Assembly: GCF_006965445.1 (NCBI RefSeq)
Contig: NZ_CP041356.1
Coordinates: 1,674,001-1,738,000, forward strand
DNA from: Lactococcus protaetiae
GTDB taxonomy: Bacteria; Bacillota; Bacilli; Lactobacillales; Streptococcaceae
Reading direction: 5' to 3'
DNA length: 64,000 nt
Made by a program: the position numbers and the translations under genes. Positions 29,797 to 37,663 of this stretch are shown here, in pieces. How positions within the stretch are numbered: position 1 is the stretch's first letter; each line of letters begins with the position of its first letter. The notes under the pieces are model-generated. The model was not told the DNA's origin. It did no database searches and saw nothing but the letters and a program-made list of their open reading frames with translations.

Positions 29797-31419
29797 CTAT
29801 CTCGAAATCTTTCTAGCCTTAATGATTTCTTCATCTGGTGTGACGCGAATCGTTTTTTCACGATCATAAGTAACAAATCCAGGCGCTGTGCCAGTAGGTT
29901 TGTGTAATTTTTTAGCTTCTAAAACGTCGACTTGAACAAGGTTGGAGTGACGTGCTTTGCTGAAATAAGCAGCGAGTTCTCCAGCAAATGTAATCGTTTC
30001 ATCAGAAGGAGTAGGATTTCCTGTAATAAGTACGTGACTTCCAGGAATGTCTTTGACATGAAACCACAAATCTCCACGTCTTGAGAGTTTGAAGGTGACT
30101 TGTTCATTTTGTAGATTATTTTTGCCGACGAGAATAATTGTGCCATCAGGTGCCTGATATTTTTCGGGTGGTAGCATTTTTTGTTTCTTGTTACGATATT
30201 TTTGCTTGATATATCCGGTCTGAATAAGTTCTTCACGAATATCTGCAATTTCGGGAACATCAGCATTTGAAAGATTTGATTCAACAGATTCAAGATAAGC
30301 GATGGCTTGTTTGGTTTGTTCAATTTGTTCGCCCAAGAATTTGACCGCTTGTTTTAATTTTTGATAGCGATGGAAGTAGCGTTGAGCATTTTGCGCAGGC
30401 GTTCTGGATAAATCTAAAGCGATTTCAATCGGTTTGTCAGTATAATAATTTTCTAATGTTACTGACGGTTTATCATTTGGCACTTGCTGGAGGAAGGTGT
30501 TGAGGAGTTCGCCCTTTTGACGAAAAATTTCAGCTTTGTCAGTTGCTGACAACTCTGTTTCTTGTTTTTTAAGTTTGTCACGATTCTTTTTAAGCTCATT
30601 TTGAACTTTTTTGATGACGCTACTTGCAACTTGTTTGACACGGTCTCGCTCCGCCTTATCGGCATAATAGATATCCAGCATTTCTGATAAATTATCAAAT
30701 TTGACAAAATCATCTATCAGTTGAATACTTGAAAAACGGTCATCAGGATAAATTGATGGTACAACGTTAGTCAACTTTTGCTTAAAATCATTGACTGACA
30801 GACCTGAAAGCGCATCTCGACTATCACGTCCGATACCTTGAAAAACTTTTGAGAGGCTGTCAGTTTGAAGCGCATCAAAAATTTTTTCGTTAGTAGCGAC
30901 AAAAGGGTCGCAAGCAGCTGTCAGTGGTGGTGCGATGTAAGTCGAACCTGGTAAAATCGTTCGATATTGATTTTGTGAAAATCCAATGTGTTTGATGCTC
31001 TCAATAATTTTACCAGAAGTTCTTTCAAGTAAGATAATGTTGCTGTGTTTGCCCATGATTTCTGCAATTAGCGCAATTTTCATCATGTCACCAATTTCAT
31101 CTTTGGTGGAAATATAGAAAATAATTTGTCGGTCATTGCCGACTTGTTCAATTTTTTCAATGAAACTGCCAGCCAAATACTTGCGCAGAATCATGACAAA
31201 ATTAGTTGGATTTTGTGGATTTTGAAAGTCTGTTTTCGTTAATTGAACACGCCCAAATACAGGATGAGCGGATAGCAAAAGTTTATGTGATTTACCATTT
31301 GCACGCACGGTCAATACAAGTTCCTGCTCGAAAGGTTGATTGATTTTTTGAATACGGCCGCCGACAAGGAGCTGCAATTCAGTGGTCATGTGGTGTAGAA
31401 AAATACCATCAAAAGACAT
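29797..31419 (-). CDS. rqcH: RqcH / NFACT-family ribosome quality control protein (fibronectin-binding-like)
   Basis: Binds obstructed 50S subunits and recruits tRNA-Ala to add alanine tails to stalled peptides, marking them for degradation; also called a fibronectin-binding protein. The 540-aa protein shows NFACT-N from the start (MSFDGIFLHHMTTEL), the key Asp-Arg pair at residues 96-97 (GNDRQI), a coiled coil around 275-410 and the C-terminal NFACT-R domain with DLWFHVKDIPGSHVLI and TARHSNLVQVD-like sequence. Length is normal. It has repeat copies on both sides. Confidence 0.92.
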   Translation of the reverse strand: MSFDGIFLHHMTTELQLLVGGRIQKINQPFEQELVLTVRANGKSHKLLLSAHPVFGRVQLTKTDFQNPQNPTNFVMILRKYLAGSFIEKIEQVGNDRQIIFYISTKDEIGDMMKIALIAEIMGKHSNIILLERTSGKIIESIKHIGFSQNQYRTILPGSTYIAPPLTAACDPFVATNEKIFDALQTDSLSKVFQGIGRDSRDALSGLSVNDFKQKLTNVVPSIYPDDRFSSIQLIDDFVKFDNLSEMLDIYYADKAERDRVKQVASSVIKKVQNELKKNRDKLKKQETELSATDKAEIFRQKGELLNTFLQQVPNDKPSVTLENYYTDKPIEIALDLSRTPAQNAQRYFHRYQKLKQAVKFLGEQIEQTKQAIAYLESVESNLSNADVPEIADIREELIQTGYIKQKYRNKKQKMLPPEKYQAPDGTIILVGKNNLQNEQVTFKLSRRGDLWFHVKDIPGSHVLITGNPTPSDETITFAGELAAYFSKARHSNLVQVDVLEAKKLHKPTGTAPGFVTYDREKTIRVTPDEEIIKARKISR

Positions 31420-31473
31420 TTTTCACCTCTTTTCATTTCTATAAGTGCTGACAGAAAATTGTCAGTGATTTGT

Positions 31474-31977
31474 TTAATGAAGTCAAGACTTATTCAGTGG
31501 GAGTTTCGACTCACCACTGAATTTAAGGTACAACCTCACATCTTCGATATGAGGTCACACCTCCGCTTCACTTCGTTATCCATTCGCTCTATCTACGCTT
31601 TGCTACGTTGTCGATTTCACTAACCGACTAAAGTCGGAAGTTCAAATCGCAATCGACTAAAGTCGCAAGGCGAAGTGGTCTTTTCCAAGAAGCCTAGGCG
31701 CTAAAAGCGCCAACGCCCTATGGCAGTCGGACGAAATTCAAGGCTTGCCATTACGACTAGGTGCTTTGCCTTTTGCTCTTGCTGCTTTAGCAGCTAAGCA
31801 AACGGACAGCGGAGCAACGAAGTTGCGTAGACCGTTCGCAGAACGGCGTGCGAAGCACGTAGCACCGTAGCGAGCATCGACAGCCTTTTTATCAGATGCT
31901 TCAGCGGCTAGATAAAACGGACAAATGTTTATCGCGTAGCCGTAAGGTGGAGATAGCACGCACTTGTTTTGATAAAG
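31474..31977 (+). repeat. Modular hairpin repeat, full-length copy
   Basis: Forward copy from ATGAAGTCAAGACTTATTCAG to AGCACGCACTTGTTTTGATAAA, about 500 bp. It contains CAGTGGGAG/CCACTG, CTCACATCTTCGATATGAG, CCGACTAAAGTCGG, GCGCTAAAAGCGC, CGACTAAAGTCG, GCTGCTTTAGCAGC and the GTTCGCAGAACGGC core. It makes up half of the 987-bp gap 31420-32406. Confidence 0.9.
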
Positions 31978-32092
31978 ATGTGAAAGCAATTTGTTTTACT
32001 TATGAACCAAGAGCAATCATGGTGTTGCGAAATGACGTTTGTATCATGCAAAAGGACCGTTTGACAAAAAGCGGAGTTGCTTTCACACATCT
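31976..32092 (+). repeat. Inverted repeat adjoining the modular element
   Basis: AGATGTGAAAGCAA (31976-31989) is complementary to TTGCTTTCACACATCT (32077-32092) apart from a two-base bulge. The 87 bp between the arms read open in one plus frame that continues from the repeat and ends at 32114. It may be a gene remnant or a small mobile unit; I do not recognise the peptide. Confidence 0.5.
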
Positions 32093-32250
32093 AGTGAAAT
32101 TTAAAAATTCTTAGACCATTTTATCAAAAAAAAGCGTTTTTTTCTTGTCTTTCCAAATGTGTCAATGAAATTTTGCTAGTTTATACAAATCCATCCTTAT
32201 TAGATTTTTATAAAACAATAAACATATCAAGGATTCGACTTTTATTAACA

Positions 32251-32264
32251 AAAAATGGTAGAAT
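32251..32264 (+). promoter_or_regulatory. Extended -10 promoter upstream of the 147-aa protein
   Basis: TGGTAGAAT at 32256-32264 gives an extended -10 and a leader of roughly 135 nt. Confidence 0.35.
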
Positions 32265-32406
32265 AATAAGAGGCTACTCTCTGAATAAATGATTTGTAAT
32301 TACATTTGTATGTAATATAAAACGCTATCGGATTTTGGAGCAAAACCAGTTAAAATATTGTATTTTTAGTAAATTCGACATAGAAGATGTTTAATAGGAA
32401 TAATTA

Positions 32407-32850
32407 ATGAGTAAAACGATTACAATTATCCAGCGAATTCTGCGCATTATTACGTTAATAGTCGCAATAGCAATGCTTGGTGGCGCATCATTTTTGATAG
32501 GAGTTCATCAGGCAAACAAAAATTTAGAAAAAACGCCCGTTTCAGGAAAAATTGTCTATGGTGATGATGTCAAGGCGATTCATGAGGTTTCTTACGAGTT
32601 TGAAGGTAAACACTTCGTTCGTCGCCCATTAGATGTATACTTTAGAAAACTTGGCGATGAAGGAGATAAAATCACGGTTTACGTTGTTAATGACCATCCT
32701 TCAAGAGTGTTTACAAGTCAACGCGGCGACGATTTACAGGATTCAGCAGCTTTATTGGGCGGTTGGAGTTTAGTGCTATTTCTTATTTTGTTTGGAGAGC
32801 ATCAGCTCATTAAACGAATGAAAATTCTTGAAGAAAAAACGAAAAAATAA
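32407..32850 (+). CDS. Small membrane protein, DUF3592-like
   Basis: A 147-aa protein with a membrane helix near residues 12-32 and a second near 118-135, enclosing an extracytoplasmic domain of about 80 residues that includes TPVSGKIVYGDDVKAIHEVSYEFEGKHF and DKITVYVVNDHPSRVFT. This layout resembles DUF3592 proteins. Function is unknown. There is only a weak ribosome site (TAGGAATAATT). It stands alone, and a palindrome and terminator follow. Confidence 0.6.
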   Translation: MSKTITIIQRILRIITLIVAIAMLGGASFLIGVHQANKNLEKTPVSGKIVYGDDVKAIHEVSYEFEGKHFVRRPLDVYFRKLGDEGDKITVYVVNDHPSRVFTSQRGDDLQDSAALLGGWSLVLFLILFGEHQLIKRMKILEEKTKK

Positions 32851-32883
32851 ATTTTCTTCAATTCATCTTGCCCCAAAAATCTT

Positions 32884-32899
32884 CTGTCAGTGCTGACAG
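32884..32899 (+). repeat. CTGTCAGTGCTGACAG palindrome
   Basis: Perfect 16-bp-type palindrome 34 bp after the DUF3592-like gene, without a T run. Confidence 0.85.
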
Positions 32900-32962
32900 A
32901 AACAAAAATCATTACCAAATAAATTTGTAAGCAAATTTTTAGTAAATATCAAAAGAATACGA

Positions 32963-33065
32963 TAGAATAATAAAGTCAAAGCCTATCCAACTTTGGCATC
33001 TCTGAAATTCTTTTCAAATTACAAACATTGAGCAAGCTCCTTTTATATGAGGAGCTTGCTTTTTT
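32963..33065 (+). ncRNA. Possible small RNA ending at a strong terminator
   Basis: A TAGAAT -10-like box at 32963 is followed by a CAAAG/CTTTG hairpin and then a strong terminator, GCAAGCTCC / GGAGCTTGC plus a T run (33031-33065). No open reading frame of note lies between. It may instead be simply a late terminator for the preceding gene. Confidence 0.3.
33031..33065 (+). terminator. Strong Rho-independent terminator
   Basis: A 9-bp GC-rich stem GCAAGCTCC / GGAGCTTGC followed by six T. A perfect CTGTCAGTACTGACAG palindrome follows at 33071-33086. Confidence 0.9.
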
Positions 33066-33070
33066 GCATT

Positions 33071-33086
33071 CTGTCAGTACTGACAG
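33071..33086 (+). repeat. CTGTCAGTACTGACAG palindrome
   Basis: Perfect 16-bp palindrome just after the terminator. Confidence 0.9.
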
Positions 33087-33147
33087 AGCTGAATTAACAA
33101 GGAATAATAAAGAAGAAGTGCTTTAATTTTAATAAATCGTAATTTTT

Positions 33148-33288
33148 TGATATAATTTATTGCAGAGGTATCAAAAGATATCTCCAGAGTGTTATGTTTA
33201 GATTTTGAAGAGCCGCAAAGGGGTGGCTTCTTGAGAAAACCAGTTTAAGAGGGTCAGCTATTACTGACCACTGACAGGAGGAAATCAA
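33148..33288 (+). promoter_or_regulatory. Promoter and structured leader of the 49-aa gene
   Basis: TGATATAAT (33148-33156) is an extended -10. The leader of about 125 nt can form three hairpins: GAGGTATC/GATATCTC with an AAAA loop (33165-33184), GAAGAGCCGC/GGTGGCTTC (about 33207-33231), and GGTCAG/CTGACC (33252-33269) just before the AGGAGG site. This much structure before so short a gene suggests regulation. Confidence 0.55.
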
Positions 33289-33438
33289 ATGTCTAAAAAA
33301 GCTTCAATAAAAGTCGTAAAAAATAGCAAGAATCATAATGATAGAAATGCAATCCTTGCTGATACTTTTGAAAACCGATGGTTCCAAAATGAATGGAAGC
33401 ATAAACTGGAGATACTTACCGCAGAAAATAGAAAATAA
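33289..33438 (+). CDS. Small basic 49-aa protein of unknown function
   Basis: The frame opens at an ATG 6 nt after a perfect AGGAGG site and encodes MSKKASIKVVKNSKNHNDRN followed by a more acidic and aromatic C-terminal half ending TAENRK. It is Lys/Asn-rich with no membrane helix and no cysteine. It has its own promoter, structured leader and a terminator seven bases after the stop, so it looks like a real stand-alone gene. I do not recognise the family. Confidence 0.65.
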   Translation: MSKKASIKVVKNSKNHNDRNAILADTFENRWFQNEWKHKLEILTAENRK

Positions 33439-33444
33439 AAGGAT

Positions 33445-33472
33445 ATCGTCAGTGATTGCTGGCGATTTTTTA
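33445..33472 (+). terminator. Terminator of the 49-aa gene
   Basis: ATCGTCAG / CTGGCGAT stem with a 6-nt loop, followed by a T run. Confidence 0.85.
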
Positions 33473-33569
33473 TATAAAATATACCAATCAAATTATAATG
33501 TGATATCCGAACTTTCAGAGTTATTTTTGATGAATCAACACCTTTACTGAAAGTCGAAGAAAACAAATA

Positions 33570-33578
33570 TGTTATAAT
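33570..33578 (+). promoter_or_regulatory. folT promoter (extended -10)
   Basis: TGTTATAAT lies about 14 bp before the riboswitch; the -35 is weak. Confidence 0.6.
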
Positions 33579-33591
33579 GAAAAATGTCACA

Positions 33592-33712
33592 CAGAGTAGG
33601 GGAAGTGCGTTAAGTACTGCAAGACGGGATGTTGCTTGCAGGCGAAGTACAGATTTGTTGAAATTACAAATACTGTACGCGGTACAACTCCGCATCCGCT
33701 GGTTTTTTTGTG
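33592..33712 (+). promoter_or_regulatory. THF (tetrahydrofolate) riboswitch upstream of folT
   Basis: The order of conserved blocks AGAGTAGGGG, GTGCGTTAAGTAC, GGGATG, GCGAAGTAC, GTACGCGGTAC and CCGCATCCGCT matches the folT-motif THF riboswitch. It is followed by GGTTTTTTTG, suggesting transcriptional control when reduced folates are bound. The downstream gene is the folate transporter subunit FolT, as expected. About 190 bp with no recognisable gene separate it from folT. With the 49-aa gene terminator, it accounts for the 467-bp gap 33439-33905. Confidence 0.88.
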
Positions 33713-33905
33713 TCTTGCACAATAATCAGTGTTACTCTACCTTAAATTTATGGGAACTTTACCCAACGGAATTTGGCGTGATTGAAGTTGTGAAACTAAC
33801 TAACTATTCATTTATTTGCGTAAGCAAACAAATTTATAAGCAAGGTAGGTGATAGATTTATGACTCTAAAATAGCCAAATTCATATCTTATTCAAGGAGA
33901 ATAAC

Positions 33906-34466
33906 ATGAAAAACTTTACAACAAAAAATGAGCTGCAACGCTTAGTCCTTTTGGCCTTTCTATTGGCATTACAGTTAGTACTATCAAGACTAGCTATTGG
34001 CAATAGTTTTTTTAGACTTAGTCCAGTCTTTATTGCTAATGCACTAATTGGAATGATTGCAGGGCCATTATGGGGAGGCGTTCTCCTAATGATAGGTGAT
34101 ATTCTAGGAGCTATCTTATCAGGAGTTACATATTTCCCAGGATTTACGATTTCTGCATTTTTTGTAGGGATACTTTATGGCGTGTTTTTCTATAAAAAGC
34201 GTTTAGATATAAAAAATAAAAAACATTGGTTCTTCGTATTCATGGCGATTGCGACAATCATGCTCATAGATTCAACTTTTTTTAATACATTATGGATAAC
34301 GTTGATGATACCAAATTCGAATTTTTCAACTTTTATGACCTTACTTAGCGGTCGAGTCCTATTGTTACTCCAAGTTCCACTTGAAACTTGTATTCTAATG
34401 TTTATTATCCCAACCCTTCAATCAATAAAACCTATTGGAACATTCATAACAGAACATTCAAAATGA
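33906..34466 (+). CDS. folT: Folate ECF transporter S-component
   Basis: Substrate-capture membrane subunit of a group II ECF transporter; it borrows the shared EcfA-A'-T module encoded elsewhere. At 186 aa with about six hydrophobic segments, it has SRLAIGNSFFRLSPVFIANALIGMIAGPLWGG near the N-terminus, typical of FolT. The THF riboswitch upstream supports folate as substrate. AAGGAG precedes the ATG. The stop codon TGA is the first three bases of a minimal modular-repeat copy (TGAAGTCAAG). Confidence 0.9.
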   Translation: MKNFTTKNELQRLVLLAFLLALQLVLSRLAIGNSFFRLSPVFIANALIGMIAGPLWGGVLLMIGDILGAILSGVTYFPGFTISAFFVGILYGVFFYKKRLDIKNKKHWFFVFMAIATIMLIDSTFFNTLWITLMIPNSNFSTFMTLLSGRVLLLLQVPLETCILMFIIPTLQSIKPIGTFITEHSK

Positions 34467-34500
34467 AGTCAAGACTTAGCACGCACTGGTTTTGATAAAA
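34464..34500 (+). repeat. Minimal modular repeat (ends only)
   Basis: TGAAGTCAAGACTT is joined directly to AGCACGCACTGGTTTTGATAAA, the two outer ends of the long copies, without the core. It looks like an internally deleted copy. It lies between the folT stop and the folT terminator. Confidence 0.75.
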
Positions 34501-34504
34501 AAAA

Positions 34505-34543
34505 CAAAGTGATTATCGAAACTTTAGATAATCACTTTTTTAA
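34505..34543 (+). terminator. Terminator of folT
   Basis: AAAGTGATTATC / GATAATCACTTT stem with a 9-nt loop and a T run. Confidence 0.9.
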
Positions 34544-34564
34544 ATATATCTCATTTTGTTCTAA

Positions 34565-34583
34565 TGAAAGCGTTTGTTATAAT
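34565..34583 (+). promoter_or_regulatory. Promoter with overlapping cre-like site
   Basis: TGAAAGCGTTTGTT (34565-34578) matches the core of the catabolite-responsive element and runs into TATAAT (34578-34583). A site in this position would repress under good carbon supply. Confidence 0.45.
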
Positions 34584-34614
34584 AGAAGTATAAAAAATAT
34601 AGGAGATTGCCGAT

Positions 34615-34983
34615 ATGGAGCAAAACAAAGTAGGAGCAGCAAAGATAAAAAGAGCAACAATCAAACAGTTTGTTGACATTGACACAGTCATCGAAAGCGA
34701 AATGATGAAACTTGTGATTGATAGTTACCTTCAAGGAAATCAAAGTAGAATATTTTCTAATGGCACAGAAGTAGAGGTAAGTATTCATCAAGGAAATAAG
34801 GAGCATGTGCATCTTTTTATTGAAGAAAGTCATAAAAGTACGGTAGAGATTTATCGAGGAAAAGGAAAAATCACAATTCTCAAAAATATTGAGCGTGAAG
34901 ATATCGGCTATCTACTCCCCTTTATTAAATGTTTGGGAATATCAGATACCAGCCCTCTCCAAGAATACTTACAAGAAATCTAA
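34615..34983 (+). CDS. Unrecognised 122-aa protein
   Basis: Soluble, no signal peptide and only one cysteine. It starts MEQNKVGAAKIKRATIKQFV and contains VEVSIHQGNKEHVHLFIEES and STVEIYRGKGKITILKNIE, a beta-rich pattern. A TAGGAG site precedes the ATG. It has its own promoter with a cre-like element and is followed by a weak terminator-like AAAAAACCAGC...GTTGGTTTTT stretch. I do not recognise the family. Confidence 0.6.
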   Translation: MEQNKVGAAKIKRATIKQFVDIDTVIESEMMKLVIDSYLQGNQSRIFSNGTEVEVSIHQGNKEHVHLFIEESHKSTVEIYRGKGKITILKNIEREDIGYLLPFIKCLGISDTSPLQEYLQEI

Positions 34984-35067
34984 GAATAAAAAAACCAGCA
35001 AATTAGTGTTGGTTTTTCTTATGAAGAAAAATAATAAGAAAAAAATTAAAAAAATATGATAAAAGTA

Positions 35068-35096
35068 TTGACATAAACTTTTAATTTTATTATAAT
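35068..35096 (+). promoter_or_regulatory. Consensus promoter of the Spx-like gene
   Basis: TTGACA (35068-35073), exactly 17 bp, then TATAAT (35091-35096). Confidence 0.9.
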
Positions 35097-35147
35097 ATAA
35101 TTATATAAATGAGAAAAACATTATAATAATAAAAGGATATGAAATCA

Positions 35148-35573
35148 ATGATAAAACTATTTTACTTCCCAGGATGCTCATCAAGCCAAAAAGCTAAACA
35201 ATGGTTGATTAAAAATGAATTAAACTTTGAAGAAGTTAATTTGATAGAAGATGAGTTAGAAAAAAGTGATATTTTAAGAATACTCTCATTAACAGAATTG
35301 GGTGCAGAAGAAATTCTTTCAAAGAGAAGTCATATTTATAAGGCATTGGATTTGGACTTTGATACGCTCAGTCTGAGTGAACTGGTAAAATTAATTAGCA
35401 AAAATAGAGGACTTCTAAGACGTCCACTGCTTGTAGATGAATACAGATTGCAAGTGGGTTATAATGAAGATGATATTCGGCAATTTCTCCCTCGTTCCGT
35501 ACGAAAAATAGAAATCGCGTGTGCGATTGACAATGTTAGAATGTGGGATAAAGAAAGAGCTACTTACAATTGA
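35148..35573 (+). CDS. Spx/ArsC-family regulator with CSSS in place of CxxC
   Basis: A 141-aa thioredoxin-fold protein of the Spx family, whose members bind the RNA polymerase alpha C-terminal domain and redirect transcription under oxidative or thiol stress. I use the ATG at 35148 because MIKLFYFPGC is the usual Spx N-terminus and the AAGGA site spaces correctly. The redox site reads C10-S-S-S13, so the second cysteine is replaced by serine. The RRPLLVDEYRLQVGYNEDDIRQFLPR segment is conserved. Lactococci carry several Spx paralogues; which one this is cannot be said. Confidence 0.85.
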   Translation: MIKLFYFPGCSSSQKAKQWLIKNELNFEEVNLIEDELEKSDILRILSLTELGAEEILSKRSHIYKALDLDFDTLSLSELVKLISKNRGLLRRPLLVDEYRLQVGYNEDDIRQFLPRSVRKIEIACAIDNVRMWDKERATYN

Positions 35574-35600
35574 GGGGTATAAAACCTACAAATATTTATG

Positions 35601-35637
35601 AAAATCAAGAGAAATATTATTTTTCTTGATTTTTTTA
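35601..35637 (+). terminator. Terminator of the Spx-like gene
   Basis: AAATCAAGA / TTCTTGATTT stem-loop followed by a T run. Confidence 0.85.
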
Positions 35638-35647
35638 AATTACGGAG

Positions 35648-35676
35648 TTGTTTTTTATAGGAAATAGGCATATAAT
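35648..35676 (+). promoter_or_regulatory. Pyruvate oxidase promoter
   Basis: TTGTTT (35648-35653), 17 bp, TATAAT (35671-35676). Confidence 0.75.
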
Positions 35677-35685
35677 ATAAATGTG

Positions 35686-35701
35686 GTTTACAATTGTAAA
35701 C
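35686..35701 (+). promoter_or_regulatory. Operator-like palindrome, possible CopR (cop box) site
   Basis: GTTTACAATTGTAAAC is a perfect 16-bp palindrome at the predicted transcription start. Its core TACAATTGTA fits the lactococcal CopR consensus TACANNTGTA. The position suits repression. Confidence 0.5.
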
Positions 35702-35759
35702 GAAAGGAAAAACCAAGCAATACTACTTGGCTGTATGATTAAACACTGGAGGGATTATT

Positions 35760-37553
35760 ATGAAAAACACCGTAAAAGCAGGCGTTGCTGCAGTTAAAGT
35801 TCTTGAAAATTGGGGAGTAAAAAACATCTATGGTCTTCCCGGAGGCTCTATTAACTCTTTGATGGATGCACTTTTAGAAGAAAAAGAAAACATTCATTAT
35901 GTTCAAGTTCGTCACGAAGAAGTAGGGGCAATGGCAGCAAGTATGCACGCTAAATTCACAGGACATATTGGTGTAGCTTTTGGTTCTGCCGGGCCTGGTG
36001 GGACTCACTTGCTCAATGGACTCTATGATGCTAGAGAAGACCATGTCCCAGTCTTAGCTATCATTGGCCAGTTTGGAACAAGTGGGATGAATATGGATAC
36101 TTTTCAAGAAATGAATGAAGACCCAATTTATGCTGATGTTGCTGTTTATCATCGAGTGGTCATGACTGCTCAATCTTTACCTCATGTGATAGATGAAGCG
36201 ATTAGACAAGCTTATAGTCAAAGAGGAGTCGCAGTCGTCCAACTTCCAGTTAATCTTGGCTGGGAGGAAATTCCTTCAGACAGTTGGTTTGACGCAAGTC
36301 AAGTTTATGCCCAACCAAAACTAGCTAATCCAGACGCAAAACAAATAGAAAAAGCAGCTGAAATTCTAGAAAATGCTGAACGTCCTTTAATCTTTGCAGG
36401 GATTGGAATGCGTGGAGCAGGCGATGAATTAATTACTCTATCGAAAAAACTTAAAGCCCCTATCATGATTTCAGCCTTAGCAATAGATATTGTTGACCAT
36501 GATTACGAAGCATTTTTAGGTTCAGCTATTCGTGTATCAAGAAAGCCAGCAAATGAAGCTGTCGCAAATGCAGATGCTGTTTTAATGCTTGGTACCAACC
36601 AACCTTTTATTGATGTGACCAATATGTTTGAACATGTGAATCATGTCATACAAGTTGATATTGACCCAGCAAAACTTGGAAAAAGACAAAAAACAGAATT
36701 AGCAATCTTAGCCGATGCCAAAAAGGTTGTTCATTCGCTCAATGAAAATATTAACGAAAAATCAGAAACAGCGTGGTGGCGTGCTAACATAAAAAATGTT
36801 GCTAACTGGAAGGCATATACAGATTCTCTTGAGCAAGATACTCATTCTCCGTTAAATATGTATCAAGTTTATCACGCAATTAATAAAGTAACGACTCCCA
36901 ATGCTTTATTTTCAACTGATGTAGGTGATGTTACAATGACCTCAGTGCGTCACTTGAAGATGAGTAAAGGACAAATGTGGCGTACATCAGGACTTTTTGC
37001 AACAATGGGTGTTGGACTTCCGGGAGCTATTACGGCAAAACTAGATTATCCTGAACGACAAGTTTGGTCATTGTCAGGTGATGGTGCATTCTCCATGGTG
37101 ATGCAAGACCTAGTTACCCAAGTACAAGAAAAGCTAGGAATACTTAATGTTGTCTTTTCAAATGAACAATTTGGTTTTATAAAAGATGAACAAGAAGCTA
37201 CAAACAAAGGGTATCTTGGTGTTGAATTTACAGGGATCGATTTTGCAAAAATAGCAGAAGCTATGGGAGCTAAAGGATATACTGCTCGAAAAGTTGAAGA
37301 GTTAGATCATATTTTTGAACAAGCTTTGGATGATATCGAAAAAAATATTCCTGTATTGATTGATGCGAAAATAACTGGAGAAAGTCCTATTCCTGCTGAA
37401 GCTTTAAAATTAGATTCAGAACATTTCTCAAAAGAAGAAATCAATAAATTTAAAACTAGATTTCATGCTGAAACTCTTGAACCGTTTTCTAAATATATGA
37501 AAGAAGAAGGAATAAGTGAAGCTGGGAAAGCGACAGCTCAAGGTGGTTTCTAA
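35760..37553 (+). CDS. poxL: Pyruvate oxidase
   Basis: ThDP-, FAD- and Mg2+-dependent oxidase that converts pyruvate, phosphate and O2 to acetyl phosphate, CO2 and H2O2. The 597-aa length fits SpxB/PoxL. The ThDP-activating glutamate lies in VQVRHEEVGAMAA (about residues 48-60). The FAD domain is central, and the ThDP/Mg motif is SGDGAFSMVMQD through NEQFGFIKDEQ. An acetolactate synthase is less likely, given the length and overall SpxB-like sequence. It is monocistronic or leads into panE 110 bp later. The operator palindrome suggests control by copper/oxidative stress. Confidence 0.88.
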   Translation: MKNTVKAGVAAVKVLENWGVKNIYGLPGGSINSLMDALLEEKENIHYVQVRHEEVGAMAASMHAKFTGHIGVAFGSAGPGGTHLLNGLYDAREDHVPVLAIIGQFGTSGMNMDTFQEMNEDPIYADVAVYHRVVMTAQSLPHVIDEAIRQAYSQRGVAVVQLPVNLGWEEIPSDSWFDASQVYAQPKLANPDAKQIEKAAEILENAERPLIFAGIGMRGAGDELITLSKKLKAPIMISALAIDIVDHDYEAFLGSAIRVSRKPANEAVANADAVLMLGTNQPFIDVTNMFEHVNHVIQVDIDPAKLGKRQKTELAILADAKKVVHSLNENINEKSETAWWRANIKNVANWKAYTDSLEQDTHSPLNMYQVYHAINKVTTPNALFSTDVGDVTMTSVRHLKMSKGQMWRTSGLFATMGVGLPGAITAKLDYPERQVWSLSGDGAFSMVMQDLVTQVQEKLGILNVVFSNEQFGFIKDEQEATNKGYLGVEFTGIDFAKIAEAMGAKGYTARKVEELDHIFEQALDDIEKNIPVLIDAKITGESPIPAEALKLDSEHFSKEEINKFKTRFHAETLEPFSKYMKEEGISEAGKATAQGGF

Positions 37554-37663
37554 TCATAAAAATAGAGCAAGAATTTGATTTTTCTGTCATAAAAAGATAC
37601 AATTTTTCTCGTATGCTTTAATTTTATATCAAGCAGAAAAACAATCTTGGAGGCTATAGATAA

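Noticed and set aside
33577-33852. 91-codon plus-strand frame across the region before folT
   Set aside because: It overlaps the conserved THF riboswitch, whose structure explains the sequence.
35760-37553. Reading the ThDP enzyme as acetolactate synthase
   Set aside because: Length near 597 aa, the overall SpxB/PoxL-like sequence and lack of an adjacent regulatory subunit gene favour pyruvate oxidase.
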